A stretch of DNA of 64,000 nt from Polaromonas sp. C04 (GTDB lineage Bacteria > Pseudomonadota > Gammaproteobacteria > Burkholderiales > Burkholderiaceae_C), in NCBI RefSeq assembly GCF_002002705.1, contig NZ_MUNS01000040.1, forward strand, positions 34,555 through 98,554, read 5' to 3'. This document shows, one piece after another, positions 1 through 9,543 of the stretch; the stretch's first letter is position 1; each line of letters opens with the position of its first letter. Made by a program: the position numbers and the translations under genes. The notes under the pieces are model-generated. The model did not search any database, was not told the DNA's origin, and was given only the letters and a program-made list of their open reading frames with translations.

Positions 1-582
1 AGTGCATTCAAGATCGGATCAGGGGCGTGAAGCAACCGAAACAAGTAGGCCTTGCCACGAGAAGGAGGAAGCCGTGGTTTGTCGGCCAGAGGCTGGGCGA
101 CAAAGAGGTAGTAATAAAAACCACATCTATGGTGAATGCGACGTAGCAAGCGATCCAACAAATACAAAAAAGCAATCCCTACGCCCAATTCACGAACAAG
201 CGTACTGCATCGCTTCAAAATCGAGAGTAGCATTCAAGTCCGCTTCCGTAAAAATCACTTGTTCTGCGACTGGATTGTGGAAAATTCATCCATCAGCCAA
301 TCTACCAGCGTCTACTAAACTGTCGCATTTCAACAACTAAAAAGCGCTTAATCGTCAAATTATGTTGCTTTTATCACACATCACGGATGTTATGCACCTG
401 CCAATGAGAAAAGATCAGTCAAGCTACTCTTCATGCAGAAAGTTGCATCCTCTTCGTAACATCAGTCACATTTCGTTAAATCGAGGCTTCACTAAACCAC
501 TTTTCAATTCAGCTTAACTATACATAGGTAGATCATGCACTATCCATCAACTCACTGTTATGTCAAAAAATTCTAGAAGATT
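1..582. other. AT-rich flank with no clear gene; possible 3' tail of a cut-off ORF
   Basis: The first 582 bases are AT-rich and carry no convincing complete gene. One plus-strand frame is open from the window edge to a TAG at 144-146. Its roughly 47 residues are rich in Lys and Arg and could be the C-terminus of a gene starting outside the window, but I recognise no family. The longer open frame at 2-340 has a low-complexity composition and looks fortuitous. Bases 340-582 are AT-rich and may hold the promoter of the gene that follows. Confidence 0.3.
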
Positions 583-1195
583 GTGCATTTTCTCTACGGT
601 TTCATGCTGTTTTTGTCTATTGGCCTCGTTCATGCACAGGATGTTCCAGGTTGTGGATCTCTAGAAAACGGCTACGGACCTTTTGGCTACCGTAAGGCCT
701 CCAAAGAAACAATTCAAATTTTCGAGAAATTTCACTTCACTCCAAAAATAGAATATCTCATCCCTGGTCGAAACAAAGAGGACTACTTTGGCGGCGACAT
801 AAGCTACACGCCGCGGGCATTTCCTAATCATTATCGAGCACTAATTACTATTCAACGGCTTGCAAATCGAGAGACGAATGACTCGCCGTCGCATGCAGAG
901 TTTTCAGTGACTTGTTACTCTGACAGAGTCATTCGTTTTCAGTTGGATGCCCCAATTGTAAGAATGCTGTTCGTTCGTTACCTGATCAAGAAAGCTCGTA
1001 CGGAAGAAGCTACGCGACAGTTGGATGGCCATCAGCCTAGCCGGGGATGACCCTTTCACCTACTTCAATGTCGTCCTTCTGTTTTTCGAAAAGAAAAATT
1101 ACGAACAGGCATTCGAACAAGCATATCGTGCCGCTGAGTTGGGCTTTACACGGACCGTTCTCAAAGATCGCTTGGTAGCAGCGGGAAATGGATAG
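583..1195 (+). pseudogene. Frameshifted secreted repeat-type protein, paralogue of the gene at 9637-10377
   Basis: Reading from a GTG at 583 gives a signal peptide (hydrophobic stretch ending VHAQ, about residue 19) and a mature part starting near a conserved PGCGSLENGYGPFGYR motif. This part aligns along its length with the intact protein at 9637-10377 (GGCGQLANHYGPYDYR). The frame is lost near 1020 and stops at 1050. The homologous C-terminal third, with helical-repeat content (YEQAFEQAYRAAELGF, against YDKARVQAHKALQLGF in the paralogue), continues in another frame from about 1025 to a TAG at 1193-1195. I therefore read one ancestral gene of about 200 codons broken by a single frameshift. 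The C-terminal half looks TPR-like. Function is unknown. Sequencing error is the main alternative. Confidence 0.7.
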
Positions 1196-1249
1196 AGCCT
1201 CTGCCCCCTGTGGAAATAAAGAAACAACCTTGACTGGTTAAATAGAGCA

Positions 1250-2197
1250 ATGTTGGCTGCGGAAAAAATTTCAGTAGTAATCCCCTGCTTCAATGCTGAT
1301 AAATATATTGAAGCAGCGATCAGGTCGGTACTGGCCCAAGAATGGCCTCAGCTAGAAATTGTGGTTGTGGATGATGGCTCGTCTGACAATTCATCAAAAT
1401 TGGTTCGCGATAAATTTCCAGAAGTAGTCCTGTTGAGACAAGCTAACCAAGGCGTTGCCGTGGCACGAAACAACGGCATCTCTCATGCAAAAGGTGACTG
1501 GATTGCGTTTTTAGATGCGGATGACATCTGGCTGCCTGGCAAATTGCATGCGCAGTGGGCGACACTCAAGGCTACGCCCGCTGCGCGCATGACCTACACC
1601 GCCTGGCAAGTTTGGAGTGGCCTCGAGCCCACGCCATCGCCCGAATGCCTTGCCGCTCTGCTAAACGATGCTGACGAAACCGATCGTTGGTCAGGTGCAA
1701 CGGGTTGGGTTTACTCTCAGTTACTGCTCGATTGCGTGGTGTGGACATCCACCGTACTAGCGCACCGGACTGTATTCAAAGAGGTTGGCCAGTTTGATCC
1801 AACTCTACGGATTGGCGAAGACTACGACTTGTGGCTTCGCGCATCACGAGTAACGCAGATATTGCGCGTACCGCGGCCATATGCGTTATACCGCATGCAC
1901 TCAGCAAGCATCACCAAGTCTGTGCCAGAAAAAAATTACCGAAATTTGGTCGTTGATCGTGCGCTTGCTCGCTGGGGATATGTTGCCCCAGACGGCAGCT
2001 ATGCAAGAAAGGCCGATGTAGCTAGCGCGATGGCAAAGAGTTGGAGTGACTTCGCGGGTGCTCACCTTGACGCTGGCAACCTTGCCCTTGCCCAGCAGGC
2101 CGGACTACAAGCTTTACGCGCTGATTGGCGCCATGTCAATGGGTGGAAAGTTCTTCTCAAAACCGCCGTGCGTTTAAGTCAAAAACAAAAGAAATGA
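1250..2197 (+). CDS. Family 2 glycosyltransferase
   Basis: A 315-residue GT-A-fold glycosyltransferase. The N-terminus has the family 2 signature: VVIPCFNADKYI for the nucleotide-sugar pocket, VVVDDGSSDNS with the first acidic cluster near residues 41-48, and the metal-binding DXD-type motif FLDADDIW near residues 90-97. A later acidic GEDYDLWLR segment (about residues 188-196) fits the usual position of the catalytic base. No membrane segment is evident, so a cytoplasmic enzyme adding a sugar to a lipid-linked intermediate is likely; the donor sugar cannot be told. The stop overlaps the start of the next glycosyltransferase by four bases (ATGA), which implies translational coupling and one operon. 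Confidence 0.9.
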   Translation: MLAAEKISVVIPCFNADKYIEAAIRSVLAQEWPQLEIVVVDDGSSDNSSKLVRDKFPEVVLLRQANQGVAVARNNGISHAKGDWIAFLDADDIWLPGKLHAQWATLKATPAARMTYTAWQVWSGLEPTPSPECLAALLNDADETDRWSGATGWVYSQLLLDCVVWTSTVLAHRTVFKEVGQFDPTLRIGEDYDLWLRASRVTQILRVPRPYALYRMHSASITKSVPEKNYRNLVVDRALARWGYVAPDGSYARKADVASAMAKSWSDFAGAHLDAGNLALAQQAGLQALRADWRHVNGWKVLLKTAVRLSQKQKK

Positions 2198-3387
2198 AGA
2201 TTGCATTGCTATGTTCCGGACTAGGCAACGTTTATCGTGGGCATGAGGTATTCGCCCGTGACCTTTTTTCCCTGCTTCGTGATGCGGTAGACATTACCTT
2301 ATTCAAAGGTGGTGGCATTTCGGCACCGCAAGAACAGGTAGTTGACAACCTTCCGCGTAACGCTCCTTTCCTCGACCATATTCATGTTTCAGCATCACCC
2401 AAGTGGCAGGCCTCCGCAAAGGAAAGCGAACGTATCCGCATCGAAGGCGTAACCTTTGCCTACGCAGCACTCAAACCTTTGCTTGAGGGGGAGTTTGATG
2501 TTATTCATTGCCTGGAGCGAGATGTGTGTGACGTTATTTACGATCATCGGCATTTGTTCAGGTCAACGCCAAAAATTCTGTTTTCAAACGGTGGTGCCAT
2601 TCCAGCCAGAGATTTGCCGCGCTGTGATTTCGTTCAAGAACACACAGATCGCAATTTGCAGTTCAGCGCTAAAGGCAAGGCATTCATGATTCCGCACGGC
2701 GTGGACTTGACCCGGTTCCACCCTGGGATCGAGTCTGACTTTCGGGCACAGCACGGCATCCCCCAAGAGGCGTTTGTAGTCATTACTGTCGGGACAATTT
2801 CTTATACCCACAAGAGGACGGATCACATCATTAAGGAAATTGCAGCCGTTAAGGATGCTTACCTGCTGGTGGTGGGTCAAGAAAACCAAGACACCCCTAA
2901 TATTAAAGCGCTTGGACAACGTTTGATGGGTGATCGGATAATTTTTACCAAACTTTGCCACAGCGATTTACCCAAGGCTTACGCTGCAGCCAATATATTT
3001 ACCTTAGGATCTGTTTTTGAAACCTTTGGAATTGTTTTTGTGGAAGCAATGGCCATGGGGCTGCCGGTAATTTGCACCAACCACGTCAACCAACGTGCCA
3101 TCGTAAAAGAGGGTATTTTTATTGACATGACAAAACCCGGCGCGCTGACCCAGGCTCTGCGTAATACTGACCGGGAAACTCTTATCTTATTGGGTAAACG
3201 TAGCCGCGAGATCGCTCTGGCGCATTACGACTTGACGGTGTTGAAACGTCAGTATTTGGAACGTTACCGTATCATCTCCAATGCCACCGTGTCATTGCCC
3301 ACTTTTTCACTAAAGAAAAAAATAGTATCCAATATTAAAAATGCAATTCGGAATGCAGCGACACTTATATTTGGACGGGCAGAGTAG
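2194..3387 (+). CDS. Family 4 (GT-B) glycosyltransferase
   Basis: A 397-residue GT4-type retaining glycosyltransferase. The frame is open upstream to 2125, but the ATG at 2194 overlaps the preceding stop (ATGA) and places MKIALLCSGLG at the N-terminus as expected for a GT-B protein. The C-terminal Rossmann half shows GTISYTHKRTDHI, LLVVGQE, and the donor-binding E-x7-E motif in FETFGIVFVEAMAMGLPVI (about residues 271-290). It probably extends the polysaccharide repeat unit after the GT2 enzyme encoded just upstream. An IS5-family element lies 78 bases downstream and now separates it from the methyltransferase gene at 5200. Confidence 0.9.
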   Translation: MKIALLCSGLGNVYRGHEVFARDLFSLLRDAVDITLFKGGGISAPQEQVVDNLPRNAPFLDHIHVSASPKWQASAKESERIRIEGVTFAYAALKPLLEGEFDVIHCLERDVCDVIYDHRHLFRSTPKILFSNGGAIPARDLPRCDFVQEHTDRNLQFSAKGKAFMIPHGVDLTRFHPGIESDFRAQHGIPQEAFVVITVGTISYTHKRTDHIIKEIAAVKDAYLLVVGQENQDTPNIKALGQRLMGDRIIFTKLCHSDLPKAYAAANIFTLGSVFETFGIVFVEAMAMGLPVICTNHVNQRAIVKEGIFIDMTKPGALTQALRNTDRETLILLGKRSREIALAHYDLTVLKRQYLERYRIISNATVSLPTFSLKKKIVSNIKNAIRNAATLIFGRAE

Positions 3388-3465
3388 GCGTAATTTTTGG
3401 TTCATCGCTACGCTGCTGATGATGTATTTACGCTGCGTATTAATATAGGTTCGGATGCTTATTTG

Positions 3466-3480
3466 GTCGCCCCTGCAAAA
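3466..3480 (+). repeat. Left terminal inverted repeat of the IS5-family element
   Basis: GTCGCCCCTGCAAAA pairs with the right end at 5096-5110, differing at one base out of 15. Confidence 0.8.
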
Positions 3481-3596
3481 CCTCTGAAGCCTGCATAAAC
3501 AAAGGCGCTGCGGGTAACTTCGGTGTCGCGAATCCCTCGGGTCTTAAATAATAGAGGCTCAGAAACTGTGAGTTTTCAACACATTTGTGAACCATC

Positions 3597-5057
3597 ATGA
3601 CCGATGATTTCTTCCGTGCTCGTTTGGATGCGATGATTGTTCCCAAGTATGCACTGGCCGTCTTGGCGCTTCGCCTGCCTTGGCGGCAAATCGAGCAGGG
3701 CATTGCGCCATGCTCTGCGCGCAAGGCCCGCCCAGAGCAGTTGCAGATGGACGAGGACTTGTTCGGGGCCACTGCGCAATGGGCCGGTGGCGGCGTGAGC
3801 AACGCCGGGCGCTCTCGGCTGCCCTTGCGCTTGATGATTGCGCTGACGCTGCTCAAGAACAGCTTTGACCTCAGCGACGAAGAGCTCGTGCAGCGCTTTG
3901 CCGAGAACGTGTACTACCAGTACTTCGCGGGCTACGAATACTTTGATCCCACAGTGCCGTGCGACACCACGCAGATGGGGCGTTTTAGGAGCGCGCTGGG
4001 GGAGACGGGGCTGGAAGAGCTGCTCCAGGCCACCCTGCAGACTGCGCTGGACATAGGCGCGGTGCGCAAGAGCGAGTTTGAGCGGGTCATTGTCGACACC
4101 ACGGTGCAGGAGAAGGCCATCGCCCACCCGGTGGACAGCCGCTTGCTGGAGATTGCCCGGCGCAAGGTGGTGGTGGCGGCCAAACGTTGCGGCATCGTGC
4201 TCAAACAGACTTTTGCCGCTGAAGGCAAGACCTTGCAACGCCAGGCGGGCGGTTACGCCCATGCCAAACAGTTCAAGCGCCTCAAACGCGTGGTCAAACG
4301 ACCGCGCACCATTCTTGGCATCCTCGTGCGCGAAGCCAGACGCAAGATGGCGAGCACGGCCGACAACGCCCTGGCACTGAATTCACTGAACACCTGGCTG
4401 GAACGGGCCGAGCGCGTTCGCAACCAACAGCGCCATGACAAAAACAAACTCTACGCGCTGCACGCACCAGAGGTGGAGTACATCGGCAAAGGGAAAGCCC
4501 GCAAGCCCTACGAGTTCGGCGTCAAGGTGAGCGTTGCCATCACTCACAAGCAAGGGCTGATCGTAGGAGCCAGGAGCTTTCCCGGCAATCCATGGGACGG
4601 TCACACGCTGGCCGAACAGATCGAGCAGAGCACCATCTTGCTCGAAGACATCGGCGTCAAACCCAGGCAGGTCGTTGTTGATTTGGGTTACCGTGGTAAA
4701 GAGGTGGACGCGGCCAACCCGGGGGTTGACATCATTCATCGGGGGCGCTCCAAAACCATGAGCAAGCATGAGCGCAAATTGCTCAAGCGCCGCCAGGCCG
4801 TGGAGCCCGCGATCGGGCACCTCAAGGCCGATCACCGCATGAACCGCTGCTGGCTCAAGGGCAGCATGGGCGATGCGCTGCATGCACTCAGCTGTGCGCT
4901 GGGCTACAACCTGCGCTGGCTGATACGGGCCTTAGTGCGCCTGAGCCTTACAGGCTTTTTGTTGGCCCTACTTTTGACGCGCTGGACCGCCTCGTTGGCC
5001 ACGCGGTATGTCCTCCATGAGCCGCAAACTGCTCACGCGAACATGATGCAGGCTTGA
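3597..5057 (+). CDS. IS5-family transposase
   Basis: A 486-residue DDE transposase. The N-terminal region (MTDDFFRARLDAMI, then LPLRLMIALTLLKNSFDLSDEELVQRFAENVYYQYF split by a short linker) is the substrate-recognition domain of IS5/IS1182-like enzymes. Candidate catalytic residues are Asp in VIVDTTVQEKA (about 162-166), Asp in VVVDLGYRGKE (about 361-366) and Glu in RRQAVEPAIGHLKADHRMNR (about 402). The C-terminus carries a hydrophobic stretch (LSLTGFLLALLLTRW), seen in some members. No frameshift or truncation is visible and both ends of the element are present, so it may be active. Confidence 0.92.
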   Translation: MTDDFFRARLDAMIVPKYALAVLALRLPWRQIEQGIAPCSARKARPEQLQMDEDLFGATAQWAGGGVSNAGRSRLPLRLMIALTLLKNSFDLSDEELVQRFAENVYYQYFAGYEYFDPTVPCDTTQMGRFRSALGETGLEELLQATLQTALDIGAVRKSEFERVIVDTTVQEKAIAHPVDSRLLEIARRKVVVAAKRCGIVLKQTFAAEGKTLQRQAGGYAHAKQFKRLKRVVKRPRTILGILVREARRKMASTADNALALNSLNTWLERAERVRNQQRHDKNKLYALHAPEVEYIGKGKARKPYEFGVKVSVAITHKQGLIVGARSFPGNPWDGHTLAEQIEQSTILLEDIGVKPRQVVVDLGYRGKEVDAANPGVDIIHRGRSKTMSKHERKLLKRRQAVEPAIGHLKADHRMNRCWLKGSMGDALHALSCALGYNLRWLIRALVRLSLTGFLLALLLTRWTASLATRYVLHEPQTAHANMMQA

Positions 5058-5095
5058 TGCAGCCTGGCCATTGGCTGAATTGAGTGAAAAATGAA

Positions 5096-5110
5096 TTTTG
5101 CAGGGCCGAC
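5096..5110 (-). repeat. Right terminal inverted repeat of the IS5-family element
   Basis: The reverse complement reads GTCGGCCCTGCAAAA and matches the left end at 3466-3480 at 14 of 15 positions. Confidence 0.8.
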
Positions 5111-5199
5111 GTAGTAGAGCCAGCGCATAAAAGGATGGTTCGAGTTTGAGAATCATTGGACCGAAGAGCACATCCTTTGAACAAGAGAGACGGTAACAA

Positions 5200-5835
5200 A
5201 TGAGCATTCACTACCCCCACAACTTCCGTAGCGAAATGCACCCATTTATTCCAATGGCTGCTGAACGCGTACTGGACATCGGCTGCAATACCGGCGCCTT
5301 CGGAGAAGGGCTGAAGACCCGAGGCAAGGTGGAAGTCTGGGGCGTTGAGCCCAACGAAGATGCAGCAACAAAGGCAGCAATCGTGCTTGACCATGTGATC
5401 ACTGACACATTCAGCGCAACGACAGCGGTGCCCGACGACTATTTCGATGTGATTGTGTTCAATGACGTCCTTGAACACCTGGTGGATCCGTGGGAAGCGT
5501 TGCGAACAGCTCGGCCAAAGCTAAGAACCGGAGGCTGCGTCGTGGCATCGATCCCGAATTTGCTGCATCAAGAGAATCTATTGCACTTGCTGCGAGATCG
5601 TGATTTCCGATATGAGGATCGTGGCATTCGTGACCGAACACATCTTCGTTTTTTTACGCGCAAGAGCCTGCATCGGCTTTTCGAAGACAGCGGTTTCTCG
5701 GTCCAGAATATCGTGGGGATCAATGAGAACTGGTGGTCGCCATCATTGGTGCGCAGGCTGACATATATCCTGTTCGACCGCCAGTTGAAAGACACCAAGT
5801 ACATCCAATTTGCAGTCGTGGCCTTGCCCCTGTAG
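5200..5835 (+). CDS. Class I SAM-dependent methyltransferase
   Basis: A 211-residue methyltransferase of the Methyltransf_11/23 type. The SAM-binding motif I is VLDIGCNTGAFG (about residues 24-35), motif II is the acidic end WGVEPNE, and the post-motif FDVIVFNDVLEHLVDPW (about residues 82-98) is the usual FD.I...HVLEH signature. The purine-rich stretch ACAAGAGAGACGG just upstream supplies a weak ribosome site. In a glycan cluster it probably O-methylates a sugar or caps the chain, a step that can control chain length; the target is inferred. It follows the IS5 element and is the last plus-strand gene before the convergent block. Confidence 0.85.
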   Translation: MSIHYPHNFRSEMHPFIPMAAERVLDIGCNTGAFGEGLKTRGKVEVWGVEPNEDAATKAAIVLDHVITDTFSATTAVPDDYFDVIVFNDVLEHLVDPWEALRTARPKLRTGGCVVASIPNLLHQENLLHLLRDRDFRYEDRGIRDRTHLRFFTRKSLHRLFEDSGFSVQNIVGINENWWSPSLVRRLTYILFDRQLKDTKYIQFAVVALPL

Positions 5836-5960
5836 GACTTCAAGTCAGGAGCAATATGAAAGACTCCACACCGTGTGCCGCACGTTGAAGCGATGTCGTT
5901 CAATTGGCCGTACAGGCAATTGCAATGCGCTTTGTGGCTGAGGCAGAGCAGACAGTCGGA

Positions 5961-7907
5961 TTAGCTTCGACCGGGAATCGGGGCACGAATAGCCCGGATA
6001 TTTTCGAACACGCGTTGACAGGCTCGGGGGTCTCGATTCGGCATGGCCCGCTCCATCCGCTCCAAATACTCACGGGTTGGTTTGATACCGTTAGAAAAGA
6101 AGCTTTGGATGTGACCAACCAATTCATTTTCGTCTAACGCAATCGGGCCAAAGCCGTCGCGGTCGTAGTCAAAATAACCAGGTCGCCAGTTGTGATCGCC
6201 GCCGTAGAAATGCTTGCGATCAAACTGGTAGTAAAAAACCATTCGCCGCAGGAACGCCATCTCAAATGCCACAGACGTGTAGTCGGTTATGAGGGCCACG
6301 CTCCGGCACAACAGTGGCATGAAACTGGTGTCTGCCTTGGTAAGAATTTTTACGTGAGCAGGCGGTTCAAACGCCTCTATGTAAGAAGCAACGTTAGGAT
6401 GCGCCATAAACATGAGATTCATGCCGTTCTGTTGGGCCAAGTTCCGCAAATCTCGGTTGTGCAATAGTGCACGCCAGTGCTTCGCGTAGTCCGATGAGGC
6501 GAAAGCGGCCATCCGATCTTTGACAGATCCGGATATGGCCCTGTCATCAACCAGACCGGCTCTCCACGTCGGCATGATCAACAGCACGTTAACCCCAGAG
6601 ATTGGCGTTTGTGCAGTCAGCTCTAACAGTCGGTCACGACGTGGCAGCCCAAGATACCGTGCTTCTCGCTCAGTGTAGTTGTACGGCGTATCGTTACCCA
6701 CAATTGATTCGTGTTCGGCTGGACTTGTAGTGACGAACAAGTCGAACGCTCGACTACCAAGCCAATGGGAAACGTCATCTTTGGATATACCGTGCGGAAC
6801 AAAGGTAAAACGCCATTTCATCAGATCGCCGTACCAGGCACGCTCCAATCTGCCAAATTCATAGTCCACATGCGAAGAGATGACGTGCTCACAGTTCAGA
6901 ATCAGCAATTTACGCTTCAGTCCCGGTGGCACGAGCCGAAATCCCTCTGCCGCCAAGCGATTCCAGTCTGACGACGAGCGATTGAGCATGAACCAGGCAT
7001 TGATCTCGGGGTGATGCTTCTTTACCCAACGGTACAGGTGCTCAGCGTTGTCGTCGGCGTCTTCGTCGCGGTCAGCGAACACCCAGGCCTTGGCGAACTT
7101 GCGCTGCACGATTGGCAGTCGCGCCAGCCCGCGCAGAAGGCGCACCTTCCAGCCTGCCCAGCCGCGCGGCAGTGCTTGCCGGCCGCCCTTACCCGGCGGA
7201 TAAGCGGCTCGGGCGGCTGGTAGCGGTTCATCGGCCGTCAGCCCCATGGGCTCCCGTCCACTGCCCACGGCAAAGGGCTGCGGACCCACCGCCAGAGGCA
7301 CCAACGCACCATCCAGCAACACCTTGAGCGTCCTGGCACTGGCTACCGGAAGCCACGCGATGCGCTGGCGCAGCAGCATGCGGTGGTAGTAGCGGCAGGC
7401 GCGGTACTTGGCGTAGGCTGGAGCAACAGCGACTTCGTCGATCATGAAGGTCTCGGCCGGTGGGCCACCATGCACGTAATAGCTCAAGCGGACCAGACCC
7501 TGGTCGTGGTCATAGGCATCCAGGGTCGCGCTTGAATGCAGCACCGGGTCTTGGTAGGACAGCAGTGCGTGCCGCACTTCGGGGCTGGCCTGCTGCGGGT
7601 CGAGCGCCTCCAGCGTCTCGGCGTCAATGTGTCGCATGATCTGGCGTATCCGGTCATGGAAAGCGGGTGCCTGAGCGGGAGTTAGCGCAACGGTGGGGGC
7701 GCGCTCGCGCAGATCGACGGTGAAATACCAGTGCAATTGCTGCAGCAGCGCCAATTGCAGACTGTACGGCGCCCGCCCAAGCAGTTGCACTGCCTCTTCA
7801 AGCGGGGCGATGAAGTCTCGCTGCAGCGTACCGTCATAGGTAGCGGGGTCGCGCCAAAAATCCGGCGAAGGTTCGGTCGTTACACCAGCAGCGGGAGAAG
7901 TGGGCAT
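5961..7907 (-). CDS. CDP-glycerol glycerophosphotransferase-family protein (TagF-like)
   Basis: A 648-residue protein. The first 250 residues match nothing I recognise and may be an accessory region. The C-terminal 370 residues carry the Glyphos_transf (PF04464) pattern: FVPHGISKDD (the acceptor/active-site His region), YLGLPRRDRLL, LLIMPTWRAGLVDD, LITDYTSVAFEMAFL, and VFYYQFDRKHF followed by GPI at the end. In Gram-positives these enzymes polymerise teichoic acid from CDP-glycerol. In Gram-negative capsule loci relatives add glycerol-phosphate or other polyol-phosphate groups. Here it probably decorates or links the exported glycan. Its start is 17 bases from the stop of the flippase gene upstream on the same strand. 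Confidence 0.85.
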   Translation of the reverse strand: MPTSPAAGVTTEPSPDFWRDPATYDGTLQRDFIAPLEEAVQLLGRAPYSLQLALLQQLHWYFTVDLRERAPTVALTPAQAPAFHDRIRQIMRHIDAETLEALDPQQASPEVRHALLSYQDPVLHSSATLDAYDHDQGLVRLSYYVHGGPPAETFMIDEVAVAPAYAKYRACRYYHRMLLRQRIAWLPVASARTLKVLLDGALVPLAVGPQPFAVGSGREPMGLTADEPLPAARAAYPPGKGGRQALPRGWAGWKVRLLRGLARLPIVQRKFAKAWVFADRDEDADDNAEHLYRWVKKHHPEINAWFMLNRSSSDWNRLAAEGFRLVPPGLKRKLLILNCEHVISSHVDYEFGRLERAWYGDLMKWRFTFVPHGISKDDVSHWLGSRAFDLFVTTSPAEHESIVGNDTPYNYTEREARYLGLPRRDRLLELTAQTPISGVNVLLIMPTWRAGLVDDRAISGSVKDRMAAFASSDYAKHWRALLHNRDLRNLAQQNGMNLMFMAHPNVASYIEAFEPPAHVKILTKADTSFMPLLCRSVALITDYTSVAFEMAFLRRMVFYYQFDRKHFYGGDHNWRPGYFDYDRDGFGPIALDENELVGHIQSFFSNGIKPTREYLERMERAMPNRDPRACQRVFENIRAIRAPIPGRS

Positions 7908-7924
7908 CTTTGTTATTGACTCGG

Positions 7925-9415
7925 TCAGGAGGGCTTCAACAGCGTGACCGCGGCCTGCCTGAAGTCATTCAGGTAGTCACGCGAGAGCAAATGCAGGGTT
8001 ATCAAATAAATGATACCGCCAACGAAAACATGCAACAGCAGTAACACACTGGCATGGGTGCTCCAGCCTACGCTGATTTCGCGCAAGCCGGCCGTGGCCA
8101 ACCACATCACCGCCGCCGCCAGAGTCGGCGGACCAAGTACCTGCGCCATGTGCCGGGTACTCAGCCCAATCAGCGCAAACGCCACGCGAAAGCTCACAAG
8201 CGAGTATAGGGAAATGACCGCCACCGTCACCGCCACGGCCTCAATACCATGCGGCATGGCCAGCATCACACCTACCACCAGCAATACCGTACCAATCACG
8301 TTGTAGCGCAGCGACAGGCTCACCCGGTCGTTCGCGTTGAATAGTGGCGATGCGATGGCGGTGGCCGCGCGAATGGCTGCACTCAGACCAAACATGGACA
8401 TCACGGGAATCATTGGCCGCCACTGCTCGCCATACAGGACCAGGACCAGGTCCCTCGCATTGGCCGACACGCCAAAACCAATCGGAATGACCACCGCCGC
8501 AAGCAATCGGCCAACCCGCATCACGAGTTGCTGAAAGCGCTCACGCTCCGTCTGCAGTGCCGAGAATGCAGGAAACAGCACACTTTGAATAGGCATCGCG
8601 ATGCGTGCGCGAATTTCGTCCGTCAGCGCACGCGCATTCTGGTAGTAACCCAACGAGGTCGCACCCAAATAGCGGCCAATCAGCAACAGGTCAAGGTTCA
8701 TGCTGACGTAATAGGCCATGGTGCCGCCGAAGTAGCTGCTACTGGTACGCCAGGTCGATGTGAGCAGCGGCAAGTGAAAGCGCAGGCGCGGGCGAAAAGG
8801 CACGCAGACAAAGTTCAGCACGACAGCAATCAGCGAGCCGACCAGGCTGCCCACCACCAGGCTCCAGACGCCCATGCCCGAGTAAGCAAACGCCAGCACG
8901 GCCACGGTGCGGATGGCCACCGTACCGATCTGAATCCAGAATTCCGTGCGAAAGCGAAGAGTGCGTGACAGCACGACCCAGGGAACGGCATCGAGACTGT
9001 TTATGACGAAAGTCAAACACAGCACACGCAAAAGAGGTGCTACCAGTGGGTCCGCGAATAACCAGCTTGCAAAAAACGACAGTCCAAACACCACGGCAGC
9101 AAGCAAAGTCCCAATGGCCAGCGTCGCCCAGAACACCGTGTCGAGTTGCAGCCGGTTGATCATGCGCCGTTGAATAAGCACGTTGGTGAAACCAAAGGTG
9201 CCAAAGATTGCCGCAAACTCGGTAACCACGGTGGCCATCGCGAGATAGCCGAAATCTGCCGGGGTCAACAGTCGCGCCAGAACTGCCGTTGATCCAATGG
9301 ATATGGCAACGCGCAGCGCAATGCCCAGAATCTTGAAGCCGGCGCCGGTAGCAACCCTGCGGTTAAGATCATCCGAACTCAAAACGAACGAGTCACGAAC
9401 CCAATTTTTTTTCAT
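7925..9415 (-). CDS. Wzx-type polysaccharide flippase (MATE/MOP superfamily)
   Basis: A 496-residue polytopic inner-membrane protein with 12-14 predicted hydrophobic segments, of the lipopolysaccharide-biosynthesis WzxC kind. The N-terminal signature ATGAGFKILGIALR, then AVLARLLTPADFGYLAMATVV, is diagnostic for this group. It should flip the undecaprenyl-linked repeat unit to the periplasm for the polymerase at 10559. The frame is open to 9511, but the ATG at 9415 gives the usual cytoplasmic N-terminus just before the first helix. Neither start has a good ribosome site, so the longer form cannot be excluded. Confidence 0.88.
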   Translation of the reverse strand: MKKNWVRDSFVLSSDDLNRRVATGAGFKILGIALRVAISIGSTAVLARLLTPADFGYLAMATVVTEFAAIFGTFGFTNVLIQRRMINRLQLDTVFWATLAIGTLLAAVVFGLSFFASWLFADPLVAPLLRVLCLTFVINSLDAVPWVVLSRTLRFRTEFWIQIGTVAIRTVAVLAFAYSGMGVWSLVVGSLVGSLIAVVLNFVCVPFRPRLRFHLPLLTSTWRTSSSYFGGTMAYYVSMNLDLLLIGRYLGATSLGYYQNARALTDEIRARIAMPIQSVLFPAFSALQTERERFQQLVMRVGRLLAAVVIPIGFGVSANARDLVLVLYGEQWRPMIPVMSMFGLSAAIRAATAIASPLFNANDRVSLSLRYNVIGTVLLVVGVMLAMPHGIEAVAVTVAVISLYSLVSFRVAFALIGLSTRHMAQVLGPPTLAAAVMWLATAGLREISVGWSTHASVLLLLHVFVGGIIYLITLHLLSRDYLNDFRQAAVTLLKPS

Positions 9416-9543
9416 CGATGGCGCCCGGCCAATCCAGTGATTCGAAGGAAGGGAAACGACGGCAATGATACGTGGCGGCCGCAATTGGGGGTCGGCCTGT
9501 CGGGCGCTCAACCGCGGAGCGCAGGATTCGTCCGATACGGTCA

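Larger units (their letters stand above)
3466..5110 (+). mobile_element. IS5-family insertion sequence, apparently complete
   Basis: An element of about 1.65 kb bounded by imperfect inverted repeats and containing one full-length transposase gene. The left end reads GTCGCCCCTGCAAAA (3466-3480). The right end, in reverse complement, reads GTCGGCCCTGCAAAA (5096-5110): 14 of 15 match. I could not identify a convincing target-site duplication, so the exact outer bases are uncertain by a few positions. The element lies in the polysaccharide locus between the GT4 and methyltransferase genes, and probably interrupts their co-transcription rather than a reading frame. Confidence 0.85.

Noticed and set aside
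2..340. Open frame of 112 codons at the left edge
   Set aside because: Composition is not protein-like, there is no ribosome site, and no family resemblance; overlapping frames are equally open.
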